This document shows positions 23,503 to 31,439 of a stretch of 41,385 bases of DNA, piece after piece (within the stretch, counting starts at the first letter, position 1; each line of letters opens with the position of its first letter). Position numbers and translations under genes: made by a program. The notes under the pieces are model-generated. The model saw only the letters and a list, made by a program, of their open reading frames with translations. It made no database searches and was not told the origin of the DNA. The DNA is from Candidatus Micrarchaeota archaeon CG1_02_51_15. GTDB taxonomy: Archaea; Micrarchaeota; Micrarchaeia; Norongarragalinales; UBA8480. The stretch spans positions 1 to 41,385 of the forward strand of contig MNVG01000024.1 in assembly GCA_001871495.1 (NCBI GenBank), read 5' to 3'.

Positions 23503-24438
23503 ATGGACTTGTTCGCAATTATACTGACGATTTTAGGGCTCTGCATTTTCGAGACGGTGTCCAGCATCGACAATGCAGTCATTAACGCCGAAATCCTTTC
23601 GAAAATGAGCGTTTGGGCAAGAAGGTGGTTCCTATTCTGGGGCTTGCTTATCGCGGTTTTCGTAGTGCGCTTCATACTCCCTTGGGCAATAATGTGGGCC
23701 GCCAACCCCTCGCTAGGCCCCGTGGACACGCTGATGGCAACTTTCAGCTCAAACCCCGCGGTAATGCACGCAGTAGAACAAAGCGCGCCCATGCTCCTAG
23801 CAGGAGGCGGTATATTCCTGATATTCCTTTTCTTCCACTGGCTATTCCTCGAACCCAAGAACTTCGGCCTGAAAGGCGAAAAATTCTTCTACGCCCAAGG
23901 AGTCTGGTTCTACGCGATTGTTTCAATAATCCTAGCAGCAGTAGTGTGGTTCGCCATTCCCATAAACCCCTTAATGGCCTTCGGCGCAGTAGTCGGCTCG
24001 ACGGCGTTTTTCATAACGCACGGCTTCAAACAAAACGCAGAACTCGCCGAAAAACAGATGCTTTCCAAAGCCGGAGGAATGAGCGACTTAAGCAAACTGA
24101 TGTACATCGAAGTAATCGACGCAACTTTTTCAATCGACGGAGTGCTCGGCGCGTTCGCATTCACAATGTCCGTGCCCCTAATAATGCTCGGCAACGGATT
24201 GGGCGCGCTGGTAGTAAGGGAAATGACGATACGCAACATCGAAAACGTCAAAAAATACGTTTTCCTCAAGAACGGCGCAATGTACTCAATCTTGGTTCTT
24301 GGAATAATAATGCTTGCCGACGCTTTTGGAGCCCACATTCCCGCATGGTTCTCGCCAATAGCTACAATGGGGATAGTGGGCTACTTTTTATGGAAGTCGT
24401 TTACACAACTGAAGGCAACAGCCCCTAAAACAGCGTGA
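23503..24438 (+). CDS. TerC-superfamily DUF475 integral membrane protein
   Basis: A polytopic membrane protein of about 311 aa with some eight hydrophobic helices. Two conserved acidic membrane motifs mark the family: FETVSSIDNAVINAEILSKM near the N-terminus and YIEVIDATFSIDGVLGAFAF in the middle. TerC-like proteins have been linked to metal export and tellurium resistance, and the paired acidic motifs probably bind the ion. The start is ATG 23503; the TTG two codons earlier is less likely. A TATA-like TATTTTTAG lies about 20-25 bases upstream, suggesting a nearly leaderless transcript. It is followed after 6 bases by the Nudix gene. Confidence 0.88.
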   Translation: MDLFAIILTILGLCIFETVSSIDNAVINAEILSKMSVWARRWFLFWGLLIAVFVVRFILPWAIMWAANPSLGPVDTLMATFSSNPAVMHAVEQSAPMLLAGGGIFLIFLFFHWLFLEPKNFGLKGEKFFYAQGVWFYAIVSIILAAVVWFAIPINPLMAFGAVVGSTAFFITHGFKQNAELAEKQMLSKAGGMSDLSKLMYIEVIDATFSIDGVLGAFAFTMSVPLIMLGNGLGALVVREMTIRNIENVKKYVFLKNGAMYSILVLGIIMLADAFGAHIPAWFSPIATMGIVGYFLWKSFTQLKATAPKTA

Positions 24439-24444
24439 TTTGAA

Positions 24445-24855
24445 GTGAAGACCAGAATCGTTGTCACTGCAGTAATCAAGAAAGGCAACTTGCTTCTATT
24501 CGGCAGGAAACCCGCGGGAGTCGAGCCATATCCGAACACCCTGCACCTGCTGGGCGGCGGCATCAAACAGGAAAGCGAATCCACGGAAGAAGACCTCCGC
24601 AGGGAAATCCGCGAAGAAGCAGGCATCGAAGTGAGAAACCTCCACAAAATCGGCTTTGACGAAGACTACGAGCCGGATAAACACGGCGAAACGACGCACT
24701 ATCTTTTCCTCCAGTACGAAACAGATTACGAAAGAGGAGAACCCAAAGCAGGCGACGACATCACGGCGCTGGAATGGCACGACAAGAGAGAATTGCCGAC
24801 CCTTGCGTTAAACCGCCCTTCAAAGAAAATGTTCAAAAAAATGGGTTGGCTCTGA
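24445..24855 (+). CDS. Nudix hydrolase
   Basis: A 136-aa Nudix domain with a complete Nudix box. G-x5-E-x7-REUxEExGU is read as GIKQESESTEEDLRREIREE followed by AGI, so the metal-binding glutamates are intact. The strand before it (GNLLLFGRKPAGVEPYPNTL) would contact the substrate. These enzymes hydrolyse nucleoside diphosphate derivatives linked to another group. The substrate cannot be told; NUDIX enzymes with the KPAG loop vary. The start is GTG 24445, directly behind the DUF475 gene. Confidence 0.92.
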   Translation: MKTRIVVTAVIKKGNLLLFGRKPAGVEPYPNTLHLLGGGIKQESESTEEDLRREIREEAGIEVRNLHKIGFDEDYEPDKHGETTHYLFLQYETDYERGEPKAGDDITALEWHDKRELPTLALNRPSKKMFKKMGWL

Positions 24856-24901
24856 AATGAAACCCCATTTCCCAAACTACGAAAACTGCTAAGTCAACCT
24901 C

Positions 24902-25996
24902 ATGTCGTCAATAGGAGGAGCGCTTGGTTGGAAAAGCCCTTTCCCCCAACTCAAGCAACTGCCTGCAAGCGAATTGCGCCAAGCGCAGAACATCGTGCTC
25001 GTAGTGATTAACGGAATGGACGAGCGTTTCTTCCGCGAAACGAAGCCGCCGCAATCCTGCGCAAAAACCGGCGCAAGCCAATCACCTCAGTGTTTCCCGC
25101 AACGACTGCAACCGCATTCAGCACTTTTTACTCCGGACTTCCGCCGCCAATGCACGAAATAACCGGCTACTTGCTCCGCACGGGCCGCGGGGTTTGCGTC
25201 GCGCTGAAAATGCTTCCCAACGGCGCCAAGAAACAGTTGCCCGAGAAGGAAGTACGCAAGACCTTCAGCTTCACTCCTTTCTTCAAGCGCATCCGCGCGC
25301 CTTCCTTCGTAATCCTGCCGCGCAAAATCGCGGACAGCGCATTCAACATGATTGCTTGCACGGGCGCAAACCGAATAAACTACGAAGGATACGCCCAGTT
25401 CGTGGAAAAAACCGCGCAAGCCGCCCAAAGGAAAAAGGGAAAAACTTTCGTCCTCGCCTACGCCGAGGCACTGGACGTCGCCTGCCACTGCAAAGGCCCG
25501 AAAAGCAAAAGGGCGAAAACCGAATTCACCAAAATAAGCAACGCGTTGAAAAAACTCGCGAAAAAACTACGCAGCACCGGCGCAGTACTCCTTGTTACCG
25601 CCGACCACGGCCTCACCGGAATAAGGGAGAGGATACTACTAAACGACTTCCCGCAACTCACGGAAATGCTGGAACTGCCGCGCAGGCGACAGCCGCGCTG
25701 CAACTTGCTTAGTCAAAAAAGGAAGAAAAGCCGAGTTCGCGAAACTCACACGGAAACAACTGAAAAAATACTGCACAGTAGTTCCATCCGAGGAAGTACT
25801 GCGCCGCAAACTATTGGGTCCAGGAAAGCCGCATCCCGCGCTACGAAAGCGGATGGGCGACTTCGTCCTGTTCGCAAAACCCGGGCTGGAAGCAAGGGAC
25901 TTCGTCAAAGGAGAGACCATGCGGCGCACGAAAGGACAGCACGGCGGAACAACACGCGAAGAAATGGTCGTTCCACTGATTGTAATCAAGTGCTGA
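24902..25996 (+). pseudogene. Alkaline-phosphatase-superfamily (phosphodiesterase-like) gene with two frameshifts
   Basis: Three frame segments rebuild one protein. The first (ATG 24902) has QNIVLVVINGMDERFF, the first metal-site strand; the family usually has D where N stands in VING. Near 25035-25050 the frame shifts to EAAAILRKNRRKPITS, then VFPATTATAFSTFYSGLPPP with the nucleophile Thr. The same segment has LLVTADHGLTG with the D-H metal ligands. Near 25681-25690 the frame returns, giving GDSRAATCLVKKGRKAEFAK and the typical end KGQHGGTTREEMVVPLIVIK at 25996. Type I phosphodiesterase/nucleotide pyrophosphatase relatives end exactly this way. Two compensating shifts that are not at long homopolymers favour real decay, though errors cannot be excluded. 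Confidence 0.8.
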
Positions 25997-26045
25997 AACC
26001 CACACCGGCAACGCTCTTTTTATTAGGACTGCGGATTATTATGCC

Positions 26046-26447
26046 GTGACAAACGACTTCATCGGCACTATAATCGAAGAGAGCCTAGAAGACAATACCG
26101 TATTGAAAAAAGTGAAAGTTCTGGCAACCAGAGTCGAAAAAGTCACCGCCAAGCACCAAACGCCTTGGCTGCAGCACTGGACGCTACACACAATCGAAGT
26201 ACTTGAAGACAAAGCGAAACGAATTGCCCAAGAAATCAGCAAAGTAATCGGCTCAAAACCCTGTTCAAGCACGGCCGGCTATTGGTACGCCGACTTCAAA
26301 AACGAGACGCGCCACTACATAATCTTCCGAAACAAGGTTTTCCACATCGACCGTAAAAGCAAGGAACAATACGAAACTGCAAGGCAATACGGCCTCTCGC
26401 TCGGAATACCCGAATACCAAGTAGACTTTCACCGCTTCTTGCTTTAG
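26046..26447 (+). CDS. Conserved uncharacterised archaeal protein, 133 aa
   Basis: From GTG 26046. I recognise the pattern of a widespread unnamed small protein: FIGTIIEESLEDNTVLKKVK, then the conserved HQTPWLQHWTLHTIEVLEDK, the GYWYADFKNETRHYIIFRNK strand pair, and the end YGLSLGIPEYQVDFHRF. It is soluble, mixed alpha/beta, with two conserved W residues. Members have no assigned function. It stands alone between the broken phosphatase gene and nre; a TATA-like TTTTTATTAGG lies about 20 bases upstream, implying a short leader. Confidence 0.8.
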   Translation: MTNDFIGTIIEESLEDNTVLKKVKVLATRVEKVTAKHQTPWLQHWTLHTIEVLEDKAKRIAQEISKVIGSKPCSSTAGYWYADFKNETRHYIIFRNKVFHIDRKSKEQYETARQYGLSLGIPEYQVDFHRFLL

Positions 26448-26522
26448 CACGAACAACCCACTGGCAAACCACTGGGAATGCGTTTTTTAACCGCCCGTGG
26501 CACTAAAAGTCTAGTTTTCCAG

Positions 26523-27692
26523 ATGAAGAACTTCAAGCGCGAGTTCCTCGCGCAACTCGAATCCAAGTTCCAGCACACCAAGTTCGCCACTGCCGGAGAG
26601 CACCTGCAAGGCGCAAGCCCGCCCTCGGTGTTCATTGGCCGTTTCGGTTACCCGAAAGTCTTTGTCGGTCCATTAATTCCAAACCAGTCCGGCGACACGC
26701 TGTTCATGGACTCGCCCGAACAATGGATTTCCCAAGGGAAGACAGCCTCCGAGATAGTGGACTTCCGAATGGGCCTGGTGCGCGGCAAACAGGCAGTAAG
26801 CATATGGGACGAGTCGCGCAAGGCCGAGCAAATGCGGGAAATTGCGTTGTCGCAGGTATCGCCGGAAGTCGACGCCACTTTTACCCACAAGCCACGCGGA
26901 AGCTTCTTCAACGACGACGCCCTCGCCTTCGGGCCCTCTGCGCTACTCAAGAAGCTGGAAGTAAACTCCGGCAAATGGGACCAAAAACTCGAAGTAATGT
27001 TTCACGACACCGACTGCCGCGCAACAACGGCAGTGCAGGAACTCTACGAAAAAGGCTCGACAGTATCGGCAATAACGCGGGCATTCAGCGTAGGCGCCTT
27101 CGGGCTTGAAAAAAATCGCAAGTTCGTTCCAACCAGATGGAGCATTACCGCAGTCGACTCTAACCTTTCTGAAAACCTTTTGGAAGAAGTGAAAATACTT
27201 CCGTTACTTGATAGGCCGCTGGTATTCAAGCACTCCTCCCTCTCCCAGACTTACGCCGTAATCCTCTTCCCGTCCCAGTGGCAGTACGACTGGGTGGAAG
27301 CGTTTTTTTCCAACGGACGCGATGCGACAACGTTCGGAGACGGCGAGGGCTTCGACCGCAAAAAAGAATACTCGTCGGTAGGCGGATGCTACTATTCGAC
27401 GCGGCTAGCGTTGTGCGAAAAAATGAATAAACTCGGAAAACAAGCAGGCGCGATAGTGCTGCGCGAGTGCTACTCCGACTACGTCCCGCTGGGAGTGTGG
27501 AACGTGCGCGAAAACGTACGGCACGCGCTGGCCCAGCCGCCCGTAGAGTTCAACGAGTACACTGCAGCAGTAAAACACGCTTTTGCCGCGCTAAAACTCG
27601 AACCGAAACACTGGGTACGCAACAGCAAAATCCTCCGCGAAGGGCCCAAAGCCCAGCCGCTGCAAAAGACGCTGGCGTGCTTCAACGCGTGA
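26523..27692 (+). CDS. Nre-family DNA repair protein without the usual N-terminal zinc motif
   Basis: About 389 aa from ATG 26523. The Nre N-domain signature is clear: ASPPSVFIGRFGYPKVFVGP, then SPEQWISQGKTASEIVDFRM and the FNDDALAFGPSALLKKLE region. The C-domain has TRWSITAVDSNLSENLLEEV, PSQWQYDWVEAFF and the ending QKTLACFNA, a QxxLxxF PCNA-interacting motif. Haloferax NreA is the characterised member and works with PCNA in repair of alkylation or crosslink damage. Archaeal Nre proteins I know start with a four-cysteine zinc motif; here the N-terminus (MKNFKREFLAQLESKFQHTK) has none. FEN-1 in the same window carries a similar PCNA motif. Confidence 0.88.
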   Translation: MKNFKREFLAQLESKFQHTKFATAGEHLQGASPPSVFIGRFGYPKVFVGPLIPNQSGDTLFMDSPEQWISQGKTASEIVDFRMGLVRGKQAVSIWDESRKAEQMREIALSQVSPEVDATFTHKPRGSFFNDDALAFGPSALLKKLEVNSGKWDQKLEVMFHDTDCRATTAVQELYEKGSTVSAITRAFSVGAFGLEKNRKFVPTRWSITAVDSNLSENLLEEVKILPLLDRPLVFKHSSLSQTYAVILFPSQWQYDWVEAFFSNGRDATTFGDGEGFDRKKEYSSVGGCYYSTRLALCEKMNKLGKQAGAIVLRECYSDYVPLGVWNVRENVRHALAQPPVEFNEYTAAVKHAFAALKLEPKHWVRNSKILREGPKAQPLQKTLACFNA

Positions 27693-27707
27693 AAGCAAGA
27701 AACGAAG

Positions 27708-28703
27708 TTATTCCTTTGAAAGGAACCGTTGCTTGGGTTCCGAACTTATCAGCACGCTGTCATAGATTTTGATTATGTCGTTGAATTTTTCCTTTACGCC
27801 ATCCATTATCCCGAAGTATTCCTCGTAAGTCTTGGTTTCGAACATGAGCTCCATATCCCACGGCGCAAAAGTTATTACTATATTTATAAGGTTGGGCAGC
27901 CTCTTACAGTATTCAATGAAGTGCTTCTTTTTTTCTCGGTCGATGTTCTTGAAGAAAACGAAGGCCTTGCATGTGCAGAAGCCCATGCGCGACGGGTTCA
28001 ACAATACTTTGTACCCCTTGATTATCTCCCGTTTCTCCATTTCGCGGATGCGGTAGGCGACGACTTTCGGGCTTACACCCAGTTGTTCCGCAATATCGAC
28101 CAGCTTCACCCTGGAACTGTCCGCCATTATATCCAGAATTCGTTGGTTCTTTTCGTCCAGCGCGATTCGCCCCTGGGTTTCACCGAAATTAAATTCCACA
28201 GGGTTTAGAGTGTCATGGTAAAACCACCGCCGATTATATTGCAGGTTCTCCCTGCTTATCGACAACTCCTTGTCATGAATGTACTTGCTAAACTTGTCCA
28301 AGACCTGGTCGTGGATTATGAAAAACTCCTCGATCGTCTTTGCCCAAATCCCGAACATCATGTCCCACCTGCCCTTACAGACGCCTATCCAAAAAATGGC
28401 ATCGTTCCCCTTCAAGTAATTGATTAGCCTGCCGTAATCCCGCCTTGAAATGTTGCCCAGCCGCAAGTACACCTTGTACGCCATCAACCCGAAACGGTAA
28501 CTCGCAGGCACCGTATGGAATTTCAGGATAACCTTCTCGCTAACCAAGCGGTTGATCCGGTGGAAAACCACCTCCTTACTCAACCGCACCTTCCGCGCAA
28601 TTTCCCCGAGACCCGCCCGGCTGTCCTTATCCAACTCAAAAAGAATCTTCCTATCCTTCAAATCCAGCTTCGCTTCCACAGTCCAACTTAAGGCTAAATA
28701 CAT
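27708..28703 (-). CDS. Tandem Lrp/AsnC-type transcriptional regulator
   Basis: About 331 aa from ATG 28703. Two copies of a winged-helix plus RAM-like ligand domain: copy one starts LDLKDRKILFELDKDSRAGL with recognition helix SKEVVFHRINRLVSEKVI and the alpha/beta domain YKVYLRLGNISRRDYGRLIN. Copy two starts LDEKNQRILDIMADSSRVKL with helix SPKVVAYRIREMEKREII and an equivalent domain (CKAFVFFKNIDREKKKHFIE). Such double-length regulators are common in DPANN archaea. Lrp-type domains bind amino acids or other small ligands. The gene is divergent from a radical SAM gene 84 bases away, so control of that gene is likely. Longer upstream codons (to 28955) have random composition and overlap the divergent gene, so they are rejected. 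Confidence 0.9.
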   Translation of the reverse strand: MYLALSWTVEAKLDLKDRKILFELDKDSRAGLGEIARKVRLSKEVVFHRINRLVSEKVILKFHTVPASYRFGLMAYKVYLRLGNISRRDYGRLINYLKGNDAIFWIGVCKGRWDMMFGIWAKTIEEFFIIHDQVLDKFSKYIHDKELSISRENLQYNRRWFYHDTLNPVEFNFGETQGRIALDEKNQRILDIMADSSRVKLVDIAEQLGVSPKVVAYRIREMEKREIIKGYKVLLNPSRMGFCTCKAFVFFKNIDREKKKHFIEYCKRLPNLINIVITFAPWDMELMFETKTYEEYFGIMDGVKEKFNDIIKIYDSVLISSEPKQRFLSKE

Positions 28704-28786
28704 TATTAATCTTTTCCTTTTGTTAAAAATGTACGGCATAATACTTAATTTAAAGCCAATACCAAGAGTATTACTGGCGAGTAGTA

Positions 28787-29850
28787 ATGGACGGACGAAT
28801 TTCCAGTAACAATGTGACTGCACATGGGGGACCCGGAACGCTGCCGAACGCGTTGAAAGAGCTGTGGTTCGAAACCGGGGGCAGCTGCCACCTACGGTGT
28901 TCGTATTGCTTTGCGGAATCAGGGGGGCTTGACGAGTCTCCTGACAACGTTTCAATAGGTCGCATTAAGGCATACTTGCATGAATTCAAGAAACTAGTAG
29001 GCGAGCGGATTGGGTTGGTTGGCGCCGGAGAACCTTTTCACCCCCGGAATATAAGGGACACCTTCGAGATACTTGATTTAGTAAGGCCACTGCAGCTTAA
29101 GACAACCGTATTTACTACTGCAGACCTGTTGGACGGGCGTTCGATTAAACAACTGGAACAGTATCCGAACCTGCTGCTGCTCGTAAAGTATAACAGCCGA
29201 ATCTGTGAAATCCAGGACGCGATGGTAAACGTCAAGGATACGCCGTGCGAAGGGACGCAGTAATGCGCGAATTGATCGCGCGGGGTTTTAACAATGGGCG
29301 GCTGGGCATAGTCACAAGCGTCTTGGAACAAAATGCTTTCGAAATGCCGGCAATTTTTAGGTACGCCCGGGACAATAAGCTGATATTCGACGCGGACATC
29401 CCTATTCCCCGTGGCAGGGGACGGAATTGCAACCGGGAAGAAATAGCGCGGCTTGCGAAACCGATCATATAACAATTAAGTAAAATAGACAAAAAGGAAT
29501 ACGACAACTCTTGGGAACCGCACGCAACGTACATCGCAAGCCCGCCGTGCACGCGGTTCAACCGGCACTTGTACGTCCGAAAGGACGGAGCAGTAATACC
29601 TTGCGTCGGTTCTCCCAACGTAATTCTAGGCAACCTTAAAATCGAGACTTTGGAACAAATTTGGGAAAAACCGCTGACTAGAATAATACGCGGCCACGAA
29701 TACACGGGAAAGTGCACTACCTGTAGGAATTATTTGGAGCGAAAATGCTTTTCCTGCCTCGGCAGGAGTACAGACGGCCTGTCGACCGAACAACTGCAGT
29801 AAGACGGCTGCGTAAAAACAATCGGATGCTTCCAATACAAGTCGAGCTAA
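28787..29850 (+). pseudogene. Decayed radical SAM/SPASM-type gene
   Basis: From ATG 28787 the protein has SCHLRCSYCFAESGG, the C-x3-C-x2-C cluster motif, followed by GLVGAGEPFHPRNIRDTFEI, the GGEP-like SAM motif. Near 29234 the frame shifts; one extra A gives GYAVRRDAVMRELIARGFNN. A TAA at 29470-29472 interrupts that frame, which continues EYDNSWEPHATYIASPPCTR, then VIPCVGSPNVILGNLKIETL and CTTCRNYLERKCFSC, a SPASM-like auxiliary cluster region. A second TAA at 29800-29802 is followed in frame by DGCVKTIGCFQYKSS and a stop at 29848. One frameshift and at least one nonsense codon argue for true decay. The original role was probably peptide or small-molecule modification. It is divergent from the Lrp regulator. 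Confidence 0.8.
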
Positions 29851-29919
29851 TCAAATCAAGCTACTGAACGAATTGACCACACCAACAGGCAATAAAAACC
29901 GCCTCCCCCCAATACTATT

Positions 29920-30420
29920 ATGAAAGAGTATTTGGCGAAGCAAGTCGCTTCAATCAAGCAACGGGAAGCGAAGGCGTTGGAAGCGCTGAAGCAGGGCTTC
30001 GTGCGCGAGTACGTCGCAGTTGCGGACGCGGCGGTCGACAAGTTGCTTCTCCTCATTTTCGCTTCCAAAACAAGCCTCTCGGAATACCACGCGGAAACGC
30101 TTTACAAGACCGGCGCAACCGAAGGCGCAAAACTGGCCGAATTCCTGTTACAAACCGGCGCGCTTACCGAGAAGGAGAGGAACAAGGTGCGCGAGTTCAA
30201 GAACTACCGCAACTACGTGCTGCACCAGCACGAAGGCGAGTGGAGCGCGTTAATAATGAAGAACAGGGCGCTTGCCAAGCGGAGTTCGGACGCCGAACCC
30301 AGCGAGAAAGAATTGGAAACCCTCGGGTTGACCCCGGGGGATTTTGCGGAACACGCGGCCAAGCACTTGCAGGCAGCGCACGACCTAGTCGCGTTGCTGT
30401 GCAGCAAGGCAAGCGCGTGA
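29920..30420 (+). CDS. HEPN-like helical protein, 166 aa
   Basis: From ATG 29920. An all-helical protein with a R-x4-H motif at 97-102 (RNYVLH), the catalytic signature of HEPN RNases, in the usual position within an alpha-helical bundle. The N-terminal helices (VREYVAVADAAVDKLLLLIF, then TLYKTGATEGAKLAEFLLQT) resemble HEPN domains of the minimal-nucleotidyltransferase partner type. No nucleotidyltransferase lies next to it; the only such gene in the window is the pseudogene at 2664-3208. HEPN assignment rests on helix pattern and motif only. A nucleic-acid-binding helical protein without activity is possible. Confidence 0.5.
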   Translation: MKEYLAKQVASIKQREAKALEALKQGFVREYVAVADAAVDKLLLLIFASKTSLSEYHAETLYKTGATEGAKLAEFLLQTGALTEKERNKVREFKNYRNYVLHQHEGEWSALIMKNRALAKRSSDAEPSEKELETLGLTPGDFAEHAAKHLQAAHDLVALLCSKASA

Positions 30421-30445
30421 ATAATTACGAGCCGTATTCTTTTTT

Positions 30446-31011
30446 CTAGGGAATTCCCGCTTTTTCGAATTCGCGCTTTAATTCCTTCTTTACCTGCAAA
30501 AGCAGCGGCTCAAGCTTCGGAAACGCCGCGGCGTCGGCGTAGTTGGGAATCAACCCTGGTCGGTCGTAAGTGCCGCCCCCGGCTTCAACCAACTGCATCA
30601 ACGTTTCGAGCTTGTCAAACGCCTTAACGAACTTTGCTTCCTCTGTTACGCCGGCCTTGTATTCCTGCCACGCGCTTGAAACACGACCGCCGGAATCCGA
30701 CGGCAGAAACGCCTTCAACTCGGCAACCGCCACCTCTTCCGCCTTTCTCTTGCTTTCTTTCGAGGCACGACTTCGGCAACCTCTACGAAATCAGTGTCGC
30801 CGGCAATGCATTCCAGCAGGTCGTGCACTAATGTAAGCTTAACTGCCTTGCTTGAATCCAGCCCGAATTCCCCTGCAACCGCCGAAGCCATTAACGCCAG
30901 CCGCCACGAATGCTCGGCAGAAGACTCGCGCTTGCCATCGACCTTAATGCAATGTCGGTATACGCACTTCAAGCCGCCGGCGCGACGAAAAAACTCGAAT
31001 AGCAAACGCAT
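30446..31011 (-). pseudogene. HD hydrolase of the YfbR/HDDC2 type, frameshifted
   Basis: From ATG 31011: MRLLFEFFRRAGGLKCVYRH, then SSAEHSWRLALMASAVAGEF with the first histidine, TLVHDLLECIAGDTDFVEVA with HD, then a frame change at about 30762-30768. The other frame reads ASKESKRKAEEVAVAELKAF, SAWQEYKAGVTEEAKFVKAF and DKLETLMQLVEAGGGTYDRP, which contains the last metal aspartate, ending at 30446. In the YfbR/HDDC2 family (5'-deoxynucleotidases) these four elements occur in this order and spacing. A shift of one base at CCTCG would repair it. The gene converges on the HEPN-like gene with 25 bases between. Confidence 0.8.
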
Positions 31012-31029
31012 TCAACCCCTGAAACTGTA

Positions 31030-31338
31030 TTACCGCTTTGCAGTAGCGTCTCCTTTCATCATGAACTTTATGACAATGAATACTACTGCCGCAATTATCA
31101 CGAAGTCAATCAGCGCGCCTATAAAGTCGCCTATCAAAAACTTGACTGGCCCTAACTCAAGGACTGCCGCCCGCCAGTCGCCGCCCGGAATCACCGCGCC
31201 GACTACAGGCATGAGTATGTCAGTAACCAATGCATTAACCAACTTGGTGGAAGCAACGCCGATTACGAACGCAACCGCCAAACCAAGCACTTGATATTTT
31301 TTCAAAAACTCTTGGATAAAACCTATTTCCCAAACCAC
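31030..31338 (-). CDS. mscL: Large-conductance mechanosensitive channel MscL
   Basis: A 102-aa, two-helix membrane channel that opens under membrane tension to release solutes at osmotic down-shock. The N-terminal amphipathic helix IGFIQEFLKKYQVLGLAVAF leads into TM1 with the conserved VIGVASTKLVNALVTDILMP. The loop is PVVGAVIPGGDWRAAVLE, and TM2 is FIGALIDFVIIAAVVFIVIK with a short basic tail. The length is on the short side but complete; the usual C-terminal helix is nearly absent. The start is GTG 31338. It is rare in archaea, and only some lineages have it. Confidence 0.95.
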   Translation of the reverse strand: MVWEIGFIQEFLKKYQVLGLAVAFVIGVASTKLVNALVTDILMPVVGAVIPGGDWRAAVLELGPVKFLIGDFIGALIDFVIIAAVVFIVIKFMMKGDATAKR

Positions 31339-31439
31339 CTGCGAATAAACTCGCCTCTCGTAAAATAATGAAACAAAGATTTATAACGCGCAACTCGGCA
31401 TATAAGCGGCTCCACTGAAATCCTTTTCGTGAGTTGGAT

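Noticed and set aside
23613-24428. 271-codon frame overlapping the DUF475 gene on the same strand
   Set aside because: Arg-rich random composition. The DUF475 frame has membrane helices and family motifs.
27708-29850. Siroheme decarboxylase (AhbA/B) plus AhbC/D radical SAM haem pathway
   Set aside because: The Lrp-type protein has two ordinary winged-helix plus RAM units of regulator type, and the radical SAM gene shows no clear Ahb signature.
2664-30420. HEPN/MNT toxin-antitoxin pair
   Set aside because: The nucleotidyltransferase pseudogene and the HEPN-like gene are 27 kb apart, so they do not form an operon.
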